A DNA stretch of 64,000 bases from Castor canadensis (GCF_047511655.1 NC_133403.1:12893014-12957013); one strand, 5' to 3'; shown: positions 11,680-23,427, counted from the stretch's first letter. The notes: a model not told the origin generated them from the letters alone. Program-made: numbers and translations.

Positions 11680-11747
11680 ATTTTTTTGTGGTACTGGGGC
11701 TTGAACTCAGGGCTTACACCTTGAGCCACTCCACCAGCCCTTTTTGT
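11680..11747 (-). mobile_element. Composite SINE, 3' part left of the L1 insertion
   Basis: ID-like right arm of a B1-ID composite SINE in antisense ('ggtactggggcttgaactca'). It continues at 12509-12630 after the L1. Confidence 0.8.
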
Positions 11748-12508
11748 TTTTTTGGGTTTTTTTCTCCCCCCTGCCCCCACCCCCTCCCTTACCCCCCACT
11801 CCGCCCCCTCCTTCTCCCCCCTCAATACCCAGCAGAAACTATTTTGCCCTTATCTCTAATTTTGTTGAAGAGAGAGTATAAGCAATAATAGGAAGGAACA
11901 AGTGTTTTTGCTGGTTGAGATAAGGATAGCTATACAGGGAGTTGACTCACATTAATTTCCTGTGCGTGGGTGTTACCTTCTAGGTTAATTCTTTTTGATC
12001 TAACCTTTTCTCTAGTTTCTGGTCCCCTTTTCCTGTTGGCCTCAGTTGCTTTTAAGGTATCTGCTTTAGTTTCTCTGCGTTGAGGGCAACAAATGCTAGC
12101 TAGTTTTTTAGGTGTCTTACCTATCCTCACCCCTCCCTTGTGTGCTCTCGCTTTTATCATATGATCAAAGTCCAATCCCCTTGTGTTTGCCCTTGATCTA
12201 ATGTCCACATATGAGGGAGAACATACGATTTTTGGTCTTTTGGGTCAGACAAACCTCACTCAGAATGATGTTCTCCAATTCCATCCATTTACCAGCGAAT
12301 GATAACATTTCGTTCTTCTTCATGGCTGCATAAAATTCCATTGTGTATAGATACCACATTTTCTTAATCCATTCGTCAGTGGTGGGGCATCTTGGCTGTT
12401 TCCATAACTTGGCTATTGTGAATCGTGCTGCAATAAACATGGGTGTGCAGGTGCCTCTGGAGTAACCTGTGTCACAGTCTTTTGGGTATATCCCCGAGGG
12501 TGGTATTG
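11748..12508 (-). mobile_element. 5'-truncated L1 insertion with 15-bp target duplication
   Basis: Read on the minus strand, 12,508-12,190 matches the C-terminal/3' part of L1 (the mammalian 'gctgcaataaacat' landmark appears on the plus strand at 12,428). The 3' UTR follows, with a G-rich polypurine tract (C-rich on plus, 11,765-11,822) and an A-rich tail (T-rich at 11,748-11,763). The same 15 bases (ACCAGCCCTTTTTGT) occur at 11733-11747 and 12509-12523. Both flanks belong to one minus-strand SINE, so the L1 landed in that SINE. Confidence 0.85.
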
Positions 12509-12632
12509 ACCAGCCCTTTTTGTGATGGGTTTTTTCCTAACTGTTTGCCTGGGCTGGCTTCAAACCAAGATCACCTGATCTCTGCCACCCAGGTAGCTAG
12601 GATTACAGGCTTGAGCCACTGGCACCTGCCTT
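12509..12632 (-). mobile_element. Composite SINE, remaining part right of the L1 insertion
   Basis: Supplies the B1-like left arm of the split SINE, including the 'gtagctaggattacaggctt' end. Another B1/Alu-like antisense monomer follows at 12633-12725. Confidence 0.75.
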
Positions 12633-12746
12633 GAGTTTTTTTGAGATGGGAGACTCACTATGTTGACCTTGAACTCCTGTGCTAAAGTAATTCTTCTCCC
12701 TCAGCCTGTGGAGTAGCTGGGACTCGTAGAGTTATACAATGCTCTT

Positions 12747-12803
12747 TTATTTTTCTTTCTTTCTTTTTCTTTCTTTCTTCTTTCTTTCTCTTTCTTCTTT
12801 CTT

Positions 12804-12834
<31 letters not shown>

Positions 12835-12871
12835 CCCTTCCTTCCTCCCTCTCTCCCTCCCTTCCTTCCTT
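12747..12871. repeat. Pyrimidine microsatellite (CTTT/CT/CCTT)n
   Basis: CTTT repeats, a CT run at 12804-12828 and CCTTC/CCCT repeats. Lies next to the poly(A) end of an antisense SINE. Confidence 0.9.
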
Positions 12872-13055
12872 TCTTTTGCAGTACTGGGGCTTGAACTCAG
12901 GGCCTACACCTTGAGCCACTCCACCAGCCCTTTTTTGTGTTGGGTATTTTTGAGATAGGATCTCACGAACTCTGTGCTGGCTTTGAGCCTTGATCCTCCT
13001 GATCGCTGCCTCTTGAGTAGCTAGGATTACCGGCATGAGCCACAGGTGCCTGACA
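12872..13055 (-). mobile_element. B1-ID composite SINE (A type)
   Basis: Full antisense copy after the pyrimidine repeat. Confidence 0.85.
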
Positions 13056-13124
13056 GTGCACCCCCGCTCTTTAAGAAGATTTAACCACAGATGCATAAGT
13101 GAACTGAAATGCAAGAAACTATTA

Positions 13125-13345
13125 TGTTAGCCAGGCGCCCGTGGCTCATACCTGTAATCCTAGCTACTTGGAAAGCTTGAGATCACGAGGATCGCAGTTC
13201 CAGGCCAGCTCAGGTCAATAGTTTTTAAGATCCCATCCCCCCCAAAATAACCAGAACAAAATGGATCAGAGGTTTGGCTTAAGCAGTAGAACACCTGCTT
13301 TGCAAACTCAAAGCCCAGAGTTCAAACCCCAGTCTCAACAAAAGC
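13125..13345 (+). mobile_element. B1-ID composite SINE (B type)
   Basis: 'gcccgtggctcatacctgta' start and B-type ID arm near 13262-13340. Confidence 0.8.
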
Positions 13346-13734
13346 AAGCAAACAATTATCATTTCAACTTTTTGCCAACAAATTTGAAAAGTAGATGAAC
13401 AGGATTTCTTGGAAAACATGATTTTCAAGAACAGGATCAATCTAACATAATTTTTCAAGATGTGATTGTTTTATAATTATAGAAATATAATCAATGATTT
13501 CTATGCTCCACCACAGATACCACACAAAATATTTAAGTAACTTTATAAGCAAATTCCGCCTTTTAAGAAACTGGCAATTCCAAACTTGTTCAAATTAATT
13601 CAGAAAATAGAAATGTAGGAAATTCTCTCATTTCATGTTTGAAAGCTAACATGCTTTCACAGGCAAACTGAACAAGAAAAAAACAAAAACTAAATTTTTT
13701 GGTAAATCTCACAAGCAGAGATGCAAACTGAACC

Positions 13735-14420
13735 CAACAGTGTATAAACACTGTCGAGGTGGATTTATCCCAAAAAAATGCAAGGTTGGTATTAGCATTA
13801 TAGAATTATATAATTCAAACTGCTATGTTAACAAAATAAAAGAGAACCAGCGGTATGGCTCATATGGTAAAGAGCTTGCTAAACAAGAGTGAGGTCCTGA
13901 GTTCAAACCCTGGCACTGCAAAAAACAAAAACAAAAAAAAAAAACTAATCCAAAACAAAATAAAAGAGAAAAACTACACGAGGACTTCAATAGATGCAGA
14001 AAACCCACCTAATGAAATTAACACTCATCTATATTAAATAAATAATGAAAAAGGGAATAGAAGCTAATAGAATCTACTAAGAAATAATGAAAGCTGTCTT
14101 TCAGAGGCCTGAAATTTGATGGAAATGCCCGCTATCAAGAGTACTGTAGAATGGGCTACAAGAGATTCTAGCCAGTACAATTAAATAAGAAAAGGAAATA
14201 AAGATACAAGGACTTAGAAAGGAAAAACCTCCAAAACTTTCATTCTTTGCAGATGATATAATTATCTACATGAGGAACCCAAAGGTTTTATAAATAATAT
14301 TTTATAAATAAAATATTAGAATGAGATAAACTTGCTGGATTCCAAATTAAATTTGTTTTCACTTCCATACAAAAAAAAGGTATTATGTAAAATGCAGATT
14401 GAACACACCTTCTCCAAAAT
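13735..14420 (+). mobile_element. L1 ORF2 fragment
   Basis: Begins with the 'ggtggatttatcccaaaaaa' reverse-transcriptase region and continues through 'ctttgcagatgatataatta' (the conserved polymerase Ala/Asp-Asp site region). It is interrupted by an ID-like SINE at 13850-13935 and is full of stops and deletions. Confidence 0.75.
13850..13940 (+). mobile_element. ID-like SINE in L1
   Basis: 'gtatggctcatatggtaaag' to a poly(A)/AAAC tail. Confidence 0.7.
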
Positions 14421-14477
14421 CCAAATTCTTAAAAGTATAGAAACCCATCATTGTGATGCTCAAGAAGTTTTGGATTT

Positions 14478-14560
14478 CACGGGGCTGACAGCTTAGCTCA
14501 AGTGGTTGAGTAGCAAGTGCAAGGCCCTGAGTGCTGCAAAAAACAATGTAAATAAAACAA
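14478..14560 (+). mobile_element. ID-like SINE, deleted
   Basis: 'gacagcttagctcaagtggt' with an internal deletion and AAAC tail. Confidence 0.55.
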
Positions 14561-14685
14561 ACAAAAATTTTTGGGTATCAGATTTTCAGATTAGGGATAG
14601 TTAACCAATTATGTCTATGCAAATATTCCAAAACCAAAACAAATAAACCTGATTATTAATATATATACTAATAAAAACAAATCTG

Positions 14686-14905
14686 AAGCTGGGCACCAAT
14701 GGCTCATGCCTGTAATCCTAGCTACTGGGGAGGCAAAGATCAGGAGGATCATAGTTTGAGGCCAACTCAAGCAAATAGTTCACAAGACCCCCATCTCCAA
14801 AATAACCAGAGCAAAATGGACTGGAGTTGTGGCTCAAGTGGTAGAGCTCCTTCTTTGCACATATGAAGCCCTGAGTTCAAATCCCAGTCCCCCCCCCACA
14901 CAAAG
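14686..14905 (+). mobile_element. B1-ID composite SINE (B type)
   Basis: Full-length, ends in a C-run and ACAC before the tail. Confidence 0.82.
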
Positions 14906-14974
14906 ACACAATAGCACAAAGTAAATAGCATTTCCATTCCAAAAGGGAGAAACAAGATCATAGAAAGGAGGGAC

Positions 14975-15051
14975 AGACTGGGGTGTAGATCAAGTGGTAG
15001 AGCTCGCCCAGCAGGTGGGAGGCCCTGAGTTCAACCTCCAGTACAGGAAAG
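14975..15051 (+). mobile_element. ID-like SINE
   Basis: 'gggtgtagatcaagtggtag', followed by a purine-rich tail. Confidence 0.65.
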
Positions 15052-15145
15052 ATAAAGAGAGAAAGAGAGAGACAGAGACACAGAAAGGAACAGAGAGATG
15101 ACAGAAAGAAGAAGGGAAGAAGGGAGCAAGGAAGGAAGACCAAAC
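15052..15145. repeat. Purine-rich GA/GAAG repeat
   Basis: Degenerate GAGA and GGAA sequence following the ID-like SINE at 14975-15050. Confidence 0.75.
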
Positions 15146-15687
15146 CTCAGCAGCTCGACATTAAATCCTGTAGCTCCTGGTCCTACATCTGAGGCACACT
15201 ATGGCCTTGCTGGTTGCAGCCCACACGGCCTCTCTCTTGAGCTGGTTCTACTCATCACCTGTGACTTTCAGCAGATGTTCCACGTTCCTGGTATCTGCAA
15301 TATTTTGGGGTCTGCCTTGTAGCTCAGATTTCACACTAACAGCTTCACTCAATGCTCTTTCAAGGGCTGCCTCCAGGGACTCCTACCCTGTCACACATTG
15401 CCTGGCCTCCCAGGCTTTCCTTTGAAATCTGGGTGGAAGCCTCCATAATTCTTACCTTTTGTATGTCTGCAAAGCCAGCATCACGTGGATGACACCAATG
15501 TCTATTGCTAGGCCAAGTGATAGTGTGGTCTCTTGGACCATAGCCACATTGACCTCTGAGTACCTGGGCAGCTAAGCATGGTGAAATGAATCCTGAGGAA
15601 ACAACTTCCTAGGAGCTCTGTGCAAACAGAGTGACTTGGAGATGTTCTCTTCTCAAAAGAAAGTCTTTCAAATTAATTTAGTCTTTT
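15146..15687. other. Unclassified sequence, nothing firmly recognised
   Basis: Composition suggests old repeat material, possibly LTR, but no hallmark ends are visible. Two overlapping plus-strand 74-codon frames have no motif. Confidence 0.3.
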
Positions 15688-15880
15688 AAGCCTGGCACTG
15701 GTAGCTCATGCCTGTAATCCCAGCTACTTAGGAGGCAGAGATCAGGAGGATCTCAGTTCAAAACCAGCCTGGGCAAATAATTCATGAGACCCTATCTTGA
15801 AAAACTCCTCACAAAAATAGGACAGGGGGAGTAGCTCAAGTTGAAGGCCCTGAGTTCAAGCCCTAGTACCTCAAAAAAGA
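15688..15880 (+). mobile_element. B1-ID composite SINE (A type)
   Basis: Full-length with A-type right arm ('agctcaagttgaaggccctg'). Confidence 0.83.
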
Positions 15881-16209
15881 TGAATTTAATATTTTATATC
15901 CTTGAGCCTGTGTTGGGTGAGGTGTGACCAATTCCTGAGATGCCCCTAAGGCATCCTTCCTATTGTGCCAGTGCAAAGTGTGTGGTTTCTTTTTAATGAC
16001 ACCGATCTCTCAGAAACCACACCTTCCTCACCCCCGCTGTACACTGACTTTTGTGATCAAATTGCAAGTGTTTCAAATTTCTCTGCTCTGCCCTTTTCTG
16101 TCATTTCTCACTATAAACGTGACTAAAAGCAGCCAGCAATAACCATGCTATATCCTGAATAACTGGACTGCCTTGAATTTTCCAATGCCAGATAAATTAG
16201 TCCACCATC

Positions 16210-16211
<2 letters not shown>
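15881..16211. other. Unclassified sequence before the TG repeat
   Basis: AT-rich with no identified gene or repeat family. Confidence 0.3.
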
Positions 16212-16255
<44 letters not shown>

Positions 16256-16269
16256 TGTGTGTGTGTGTG
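16212..16269. repeat. (TG)n dinucleotide repeat
   Basis: About 28 TG units with one TAT interruption near 16249. Adjoins the 3' end of a minus-strand SINE. Confidence 0.95.
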
Positions 16270-16480
16270 GTAGGACTGGGGTTTGAACCCATGGCTTTGT
16301 GATCACAAAGCAGGCACTTTACCACTTGAGCCACACTTCCAGTCCATTTCACTCTGGTTATTTTGGAGATGGGGTCTCTCAAACTATCAGCTCAGTCTGA
16401 CCTCGAATCACACACTTCTCCCAATCTCAGCCTCCCGAGTAGCTAGGATTATAGGCGTGATCCACCAGCACTTAGCTTTT
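16270..16480 (-). mobile_element. B1-ID composite SINE (B type)
   Basis: Antisense; the ID arm lies beside the TG repeat. Confidence 0.8.
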
Positions 16481-16489
16481 TAAAACACT

Positions 16490-17600
16490 TTAAGTATACA
16501 GTTCAATAGCATTAAGTCATTCCTGCTGCTACACTGCCATCACCACCCTCCATCTCCAGGACTCGTAATCATCTCTCACTGGAACTCTGTTCCCATTAAA
16601 CACTTAACTCCTCATTCCCTCTCCTGCCACCATCCTACCTTCTGTCTCTATGAATTTATGTAACTGCAATTCTGCAATATTTGTCTTTGTGTTTGCTTCT
16701 TTCGTTAGCACTATGTCCTCAGGTTTCACCCATGTTGTAGCATGGATCAGATTTTCCTTCTTTTTAAAAGCCAAATAATGTCCTGTTGCAAGGACAGATG
16801 GCTGTTATATTGATTTATTTATCTGTTCATCCATCACTGAGCCTGTGGGTCGTTCCACCTTGTGACTGCTATGAACAAATAGTTGTTTGAGCTCCAGCTT
16901 CCATTTTTTTTTGGTCACTGATTTGCTTTTGCAACTATCTCAAAAAGCCCTTTACAAAAAAGGGGAGTGTCACAAAAAGGGGAGGGGGTCTGGTAGAATG
17001 GCTCAAGGTATAGACCCTGAGTTTAAACATCAGTACTGAAAACTAATTTTAAAAAAAGAAGTGACCATTGATTTTTGTACAGTGATCTCAAATCCTGTAT
17101 GGTGCTAAATTCGGTTATTGGTTGCAAGGCTTTTAGAAAAAGATTCCATAGGAAATGCTACATAAACAACCATGCCATCTGTAAGTAGCTCTTCCTTTCT
17201 GATTGGTATCTCTTTTGTTTCCTTTTCTTGTCTTTTTGCATAGCTGGAACTTCCAACAGGATACTGAGTAGGAGTGGTGAAAGACTTGTCCCTGTCCTTG
17301 GAGGAAAGGATTCAGTCTTTCACCAGTAGGTATTCTGTTAGCTATAGGTGTTTTGTAGGAGTCCTTTATCAGGTTGGGAAGGTGTCTCTCTGTTCCTAGT
17401 TACAAATTTAATATGAATGGGTGTTGAATTTTGCTAAATGCTTCTTCTGTGTCAAGGTAAAATCAGGTCATTTTTCTTCTTTAGCTTACATTGATTTTTC
17501 AATGTTGAACTAGTTTTGTATACATGAAATAAATCTCATTTGATCATGGTGTCTAATGATTTTATATATTGCTGAGTCTATTTTACACATTTTTGTTATG
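16490..17600 (-). mobile_element. Old L1 fragments, antisense
   Basis: 16490-16910 resembles the 3' region of ancient mammalian L1 (L1M type): 'cattaaacacttaactcctc' and the 'catgttgtagcatg' landmark on the plus strand. 17060-17600 resembles antisense L1 ORF2. A short ID-like remnant lies at about 16930-17045. Confidence 0.6.
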
Positions 17601-17604
17601 AACG

Positions 17605-17935
17605 TTTTCTGCGAGCAGTGGCTCACACCTGTAATCCTATGTACTTGGGAAGCTGAACTCTGGAAGATCAAGCCAGCTGGGGAAAATAGTTCACGAGACC
17701 CCCCCCCCCCGCCCATTTCCAAAATAACCAAGACTGGTGACAGAGCAAATGATTTGCAAGTGTGAAGCCCTGAGTTCAAAACTCCCTAGTTCCACACACA
17801 CACACACAAAATCTTTGTGTCATGCTAGATGTGGTGGTGTGTGCCTGTAATCCCAGCACCTGGGAGGCTAACACTGGGGGATCATGAGTTTGAGGCTAGC
17901 CTGGGCTACATTGTGTGCCAGCTAAAAAAAAAAAA
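17605..17935 (+). mobile_element. B-type composite SINE and adjacent B1 SINE
   Basis: A deleted B-type copy (17605-17795, with a C-run at 17700-17710), then a B1 monomer (17822-17935) with poly(A). Confidence 0.75.
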
Positions 17936-17939
17936 ACAG

Positions 17940-18960
17940 AAAAGGTTATACAGAATTAGTGTTAATTCTTCTTTAAATGTTTTGTAGAATTTTAGGAAAA
18001 TGGTCTGGACCAGGTTTCTTTTCTGAGAATTTTTTGGGGTTTTTTAATGATTGTGACTTGACTATCTTTTTGTTTTTAAATGTGCTAAATTACACAGAGC
18101 AGAACATCTACTGTCTTAAGCATCTTTAAGTGTACAGTTAGGTAGTTTACGTATATTGCTACCATTGTGCAACAGATTTCCAGAGCTTGGACGTCTTGCA
18201 AAAGTGAAACTGTATCTGTTAAACAACTCCCACTTTCCTCTCTCCTAGTGCCTGGCAACCACTCTTTTTTTTTTTCAGTACTGGGATTTGAACTCAGGGC
18301 CTTCACCTTGAGCCACTCCACCAGTCCTGTTTTTGTGATGGCTTTTTTCAAGATAGGGTCTCATAAACTATTTTGTTCAGGCTGGATCTTCCTGATCTCT
18401 GCCTCCAGAGTAGCTAGGATTACAGGCGTGAGCCACCGAACACCCTGCTACTTTTTATTTCTATGACTCTGACTGCTCTTAAGCACCTCAAATCAGTGGA
18501 ACCATAGTATCTGTCCTTTTGTGACTGAGTCATTTCATGAGCCTAAAGTCCTCAGGTTCATGATGTGCCAGAATTTCATACCTTGGCATTGTGTTCATCT
18601 GTTCATCCATCGACAGACATGTGGGTTGTTTCTACCTCCCGGTTAACCCGGTGTATGAATCTCTTGGAGACACTGCTTCCAGTTCCTTTCGAACTACACT
18701 CAGAATTGGAATTGCTGGATCACATGGTAATTAACTCTTTCCTTTTCTCAAAAGCCATCCTACTTTTTTCCATAGTGACAGCAGCATTTTACATTTCCTC
18801 CAGAAGGGCCACAAGGTCCAATTTCTCTATGTTTTCTGTATTTTTTTCCCCAAAAGATTATTTTAATTGTTTGTCCAGGATTTACAATATACATCTTTAC
18901 AGAGACCATCTTCAAACAATATTATACTAGTATCCAGGTAGAATAAGGATCTCCGTGCTT
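17940..18960 (-). mobile_element. Old L1 fragments, antisense, with SINE inside
   Basis: A second set of L1M-type 3' sequences runs antisense at 18070-18265 and 18445-18840, split by a SINE at 18268-18440. ORF2-like antisense lies at 17940-18060. The repeat of the same 3' landmarks as at 16,500 means at least two L1 copies contributed. Confidence 0.55.
18268..18442 (-). mobile_element. B1-ID composite SINE (A type)
   Basis: Antisense, T-run at 18266-18275. Splits L1M-type sequence. Confidence 0.82.
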
Positions 18961-19221
18961 TCCCTGCTCCTCCTTCCCTTTCTTTGAGCATTTATCATAC
19001 AGTGTTTTGTTACTTTTATTTATTTATTTATTTTTATTAACTTATATTACAAAAGGCTTTCATTCTGATCCTTCCACACACACATACAAGTACCTTGATC
19101 AAACTCAACCCCTCTACCCCTCCCCTCCCCCTTTCCCCACGATCTTCTGGTTTTTTGAAAGCGGCCATCCTGGTGGCTTTGAGGGGACATTGTGACTTTG
19201 ATTGGTATCTTTCTAGTGGTT
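18961..19221 (-). mobile_element. L1 3' UTR-like sequence, antisense
   Basis: A (TTTA)n stretch at 19014-19038 precedes C-rich sequence (19100-19140) like the G-rich polypurine tract of an L1 3' UTR on the minus strand. Family assignment is tentative. Confidence 0.4.
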
Positions 19222-19660
19222 AATGTATTCATTACTTTTGTGTTGCCAGGACCAAAACACCCAACAGAAGGGCTGGTAGAGTGGCTCAAATGGTAGAGCG
19301 CCTGCTTAGCAAGCGTGGGGCCCTGAGTTCAAACCTCAGTACCACCAAAAACAAAACAAAACAAAACAAAAAAACACAGAACAAAAACAAGCTAAGGAGG
19401 GAGGACTTATTTTTGCTCATGATGATAGAGAGGTGATGGTGTGCCAGGCACGAAGCCCAGAAAAGAAATATAAAAAGGCATGGAGTGTGAACAAGATATG
19501 ACTGCCCAACTCCCGCCCCCTCCAGTGACCTACTTCCTCCAGCTAAGGCCTCACCTCCTAAAGTTTCTAGAACCTCCCAAAATAGGGCCACCAAGTTTTG
19601 AGCACATGAGTCTGTGGAGGACATTTCAAATTCAAATTATAACAATAACATTTAACATTT
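19222..19660 (-). mobile_element. MaLR-type LTR, antisense, split by an ID-like SINE
   Basis: 'ttacttttgtgttgccagga' starts the LTR. An ID-like SINE lies at 19267-19370. The LTR resumes with 'gaggacttatttttgctcat' and ends near 'caaattcaaattataaca'. Confidence 0.6.
19267..19375 (+). mobile_element. ID-like SINE in MaLR LTR
   Basis: Well-preserved full tRNA-like arm ('ggtagagcgcctgcttagca') with an AAAAC tail. Confidence 0.8.
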
Positions 19661-19749
19661 TTTCATGTTTGTTTGGCATTTGCACATCGTATTAGAGATG
19701 TCTATTCGAGTCCTGTGCCCAGTTTTTTTGTAATTTTGTTTGTTTTCAA

Positions 19750-19972
19750 TATTTATTTATTTATTGTGGGGCTGGGGTTTGAACCCGGGGCTTTACACTT
19801 GCAAAGCAGACGCTCTACCACTTGAGCCACACCTTCAGTCCACTTTGCTCTGGTTATTTTGGAGATGGAGTCTCTTGATCTGTGGGCCTGGACTGGCTTC
19901 AAACTTCAGTCCTCCTGATTTCAGTCTCCCAAGTAACTAGGATTACAGACGTGAGCCACTGGTGCCTGGCTC
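19750..19972 (-). mobile_element. B1-ID composite SINE (B type)
   Basis: Antisense full-length copy preceded by TTTA repeats. Confidence 0.8.
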
Positions 19973-20147
19973 TGTGTTTCTTTTTAGCTGACACAGTGTG
20001 ACATTGCAATCAATGTGTGACACCAGGCCAAGGTAACTGGCTTTTCATCTCAGATATTTATCATTTCTTTCTGCTGCCTTTGCTTACTTTTAGTTGGGTT
20101 ATATATTTGTTGTTGATCTGTTTGTTTGTTTGTTTAATTATCATTTC

Positions 20148-20238
20148 AAGGGCTGGCAGAGGGGCTCAAGTGGTAGAACACCTGCTTTAGCAAGTATGAG
20201 GCCCTGAGTTCAAATCCCAGTACTTCTAAAACAATTAT
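20148..20238 (+). mobile_element. ID-like SINE
   Basis: Full arm 'gctcaagtggtagaacacct', short A-rich tail. Confidence 0.75.
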
Positions 20239-20394
20239 GATTTCAATTGCCTTAATTGGTATTAGGCTATTCAAATTAGTTATTTCATGATGTGGAGTTG
20301 TGTTTTTGAGATGTTCCACTTTTTTCACAGGCCACACACAGATCTGTGTGTGCAGTGCTGTTCTCAGTGTTTATTCCCTATTCCCTCATTGTTC

Positions 20395-20583
20395 TTTTTT
20401 TTTTCTGTACTGAGGTTTGAACTTAGGACCTACACTTCGAGCCACTCCACCAGCCCTTTTTTGTGATGGGTTTTTTCTAGAGTCTCAGGAACTCTTTGCC
20501 CAGGCTGACTTTGAGCCACGATCCTCCTGATCTCTGCCTCCTGAGTAGCTAGGATTACAGGCATGAGCCACTGGCACCAGCCC
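20395..20583 (-). mobile_element. B1-ID composite SINE (A type)
   Basis: Antisense full-length copy within L1-derived DNA. Confidence 0.83.
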
Positions 20584-20897
20584 TCATTGCTCTTTTGATA
20601 GATGCATGCTATGATAGCTCACTCTCTTTCTAATTTTGGTAACTTGTGTGTTTTCTCTATCTGTGTCAGTATTACTAGAGGTTTGCCAATTTTACTAGCC
20701 ATTCAAAGGCCCAGTGTTTTGTTTCTCTCATTTCTATGCTCATTGATTTCTGCTTTTTATTATTCCCTGAATTGTACTTGTTTTGTGTTTATTTGTTCTC
20801 CTTTCCTACTTTCTTTACATGAGCATTTAGGCTAATAATGTTAGACTTTTTTCTTCTTTGCTAATGTCAACATCTAATGCTATAAATTTACCTCTTA

Positions 20898-21070
20898 GCA
20901 GCTGGTGGTTCATGTCTGTAATCACAGCTACTCAGAGATTGGGAGGATCTCCAGGGCAAATAGTTTGGGAGACCCTATCTTGAAAAAAAGCCCATCCAAA
21001 AACGGGCTGGTGGAGTGGCTCAAGGTGTAGGCCCTGAGTTCAAACCCCAATGCCTCAAAAAAAAAAATTT
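20898..21070 (+). mobile_element. B1-ID composite SINE (A type), shortened
   Basis: Left arm has an internal deletion. Right arm is A type. Confidence 0.75.
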
Positions 21071-21106
21071 ACCCCTTAGTATTGCTGGAATTTTGTCCCA
21101 CAGCTT

Positions 21107-21236
21107 TTCCCTTCCCTCCCCTCCCCTCCCCTCTCCTCTCTATTTTCTTTTTTCTTCCTTTCTTCCTTCCCCTCCTTCCTTCCTTCCTTCCTTCCTTCCT
21201 TCCTCTCTCTCTCTCTGTCTCTCTCTCTCTCTCTCA
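21107..21236. repeat. Pyrimidine microsatellite (CCCTT, TTCC, CT)n
   Basis: CCCTC repeats, TTCC array about 21175-21202, then CT run to 21236. Placed between two SINEs. Confidence 0.9.
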
Positions 21237-21340
21237 GCAGGTCTTGCTATGTAGCTCAGGCTGGCCTTGAACTCATGATTCTTTGCTTCTGTCTCCTTAG
21301 TGCTGGGATTATAGGTGTGTACTTCCATACTTAGCTATTT
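21228..21340 (-). mobile_element. B1 SINE
   Basis: Antisense B1 ('gctatgtagctcaggctggc') joined to a CT repeat. Confidence 0.8.
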
Positions 21341-21544
21341 CTGTAATTTCTATCATTCTTCTAGTTTCAATGTCATTGATGTCTACCCTTTATTATTTCC
21401 TGCCTACCACTTGTTTGGTGTTTATTTTTTAGTTTCTTTAGGTGAGAATCATGACTCCATCATGGTTAGAAAAGAGATCTGTATAATTAAATTTCTTTTA
21501 AATTTGTTGAGGAATTTTTCATGATTAAAAATTACATGTTCTAA

Positions 21545-21960
21545 GCCAGGACCTAATGGCTCATGACTGTAATCCTAGCTAATTGAGAGGCTGAGATCAG
21601 GAGGATTATGTTTTGAGGTCAGTCCAGGCAAATAGCTCACTAGACCCCACCTCCAAAATAACCAGAGCAAAATGGACTGGAGTCTCACTCAAGCATCAAG
21701 CAATACAGCACCTACTTTGCAAACCTTGGGTTCAAACCCCAGTCTCACCTCCCCCAAAAAACATTTGCTTGCTTTATTCTACTCTTTTGCAAACAGTATC
21801 CCAGACATAAAGCTCACATATCTTGTAATTCACCTATTTAAAATAGATTTGGGAGCCAGGCATGGTGGTACATGTCTGTAATCCCAGCGCTCAACAGACT
21901 GAGAGGCAGGAAGATCAAGAGTTCCAAGCCAGCCTGAGCTACATAGTGTCTTAAAGAAAA
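21545..21960 (+). mobile_element. B-type composite SINE and B1 SINE
   Basis: Composite at 21545-21765. B1 at 21852-21958 ('gccaggcatggtggtacatg'). Confidence 0.75.
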
Positions 21961-22397
21961 GTAGACAATTTGGTTGATTTTAGCCTATTCCCAACAGAAT
22001 TGTGCCACAATTTTAGAATATTTTTATTACTCCAAGTGAAACTATGGTACCCATTAATGTTACTTTTCAATGGGTCCCCATTCCCACCTGGCTCTCTCTG
22101 TTATACTTTCTTTATACATATAGATTAGTGACATTTCATGTAAATGGTATCACAGAATCTATGAGCCTTTGGGCCTAACTTCTTCCACTTCCCATGTTTT
22201 CAAGGCTCATTCATGCTGTACCTATGTGTCTCATTCCTTTTTATGATTGAATGGTTGATGTTCTGTTGTTTGGTGCATACACGTTTACGATTGTTATGTC
22301 TCCTTGGTGAATTGGCCCTTTTATCCTTATGTAATGACTTTCTCTGTCCCTGGCAATTTTCTTAATGAATTCTATTTGATATAAAAGGAGCCACTGC

Positions 22398-22615
22398 CAA
22401 GCGCCGGTGGCTCACGCCTAGAATCCCAGCTACTCAGGAGGCAGAGATCAGGAGGATTGCTGTTTGAAGCCAGCCTGGGCAAATAGTTCTCGAAACCCTA
22501 CTCAAAAAAAAAAAAAAAACCATCACAAAAAAGGGCCTGGTGGAGTGGCTCAAGGTGTAGGCCCTGCGTTCAAACCCCAGTACCACAAAATAATATAACA
22601 ACAATAATAATAAAA
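22398..22615 (+). mobile_element. B1-ID composite SINE (A type)
   Basis: Very well preserved left arm and internal poly(A). Tail of AATAAT units. Confidence 0.87.
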
Positions 22616-22811
22616 GTAGCCACTTTTTTATTCATTTGGTTAATGTTGGTATGATGTATTTTTTTCATCCTTTTTGCTTCCAATCTACATATTTCATTAC
22701 ATTTGAAGTGAGTTTCTTTTAAATAGCATATTTGGGTCAGATGATTTGGTCTACCAGCCTCTGTCATTAATTATTGCATGTAGATAATTTACAATTTTTA
22801 AATTTATTTTT

Positions 22812-23025
22812 ATTTTTGGCAGTACTGGGGTTTGAACTCTACCTCACTCTTGCTAGGCAGGTGTTCTACCACTTGAGCTTGTCTGCCAGCCCTGTTTTGT
22901 GTTGGTTTTTTTCAAGATAAGGTCTTATGAACTGTTTGCCAGGGCTGGCTTGTAACCTCGATTCTCCTGATCTTTACCTCTTAAGTAGCTAGGATTACAG
23001 GCATGAGTCACAAGTGCCCTGCTTA
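22812..23025 (-). mobile_element. B1-ID composite SINE, full ID arm
   Basis: Antisense, with 'tgctaggcaggtgttctacc' from the complete ID arm. Confidence 0.8.
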
Positions 23026-23145
23026 TATCATTTACATTTAATGTAATTACTGATATGGTGAGACTTACGTTTGCCAGTTTATTTTTTTATTGTATATTCT
23101 CTCTCCTACCCTCCCTCCCCCTCTTAGCCTACCTGTCTCTCTATG

Positions 23146-23179
<34 letters not shown>
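23146..23179. repeat. (CT)n repeat
   Basis: About 16 uninterrupted CT units within the L1-derived tract. Confidence 0.9.
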
Positions 23180-23180
<1 letters not shown>

Positions 23181-23427
23181 CTTTCTGCTTACTTTGGTCT
23201 ACCTTCCTGTGGTTTACTTGAACATTTTCTAAAATTCCATTTTGAATTATCTGAAGTATGTAGAGTGTATCTCTGTAAAGCTTTTTAGTGGTTACTCTAG
23301 GATTGCACTCTGTACACATAACTCAGCAGAATTTCTTGGTGTAGACATCTTATTAGTTACAACCAAGTATAAAAACTTTATTTCCATTTATCCTTCCCTA
23401 TAATTACCTTACTTTTTTTAATTTTAA

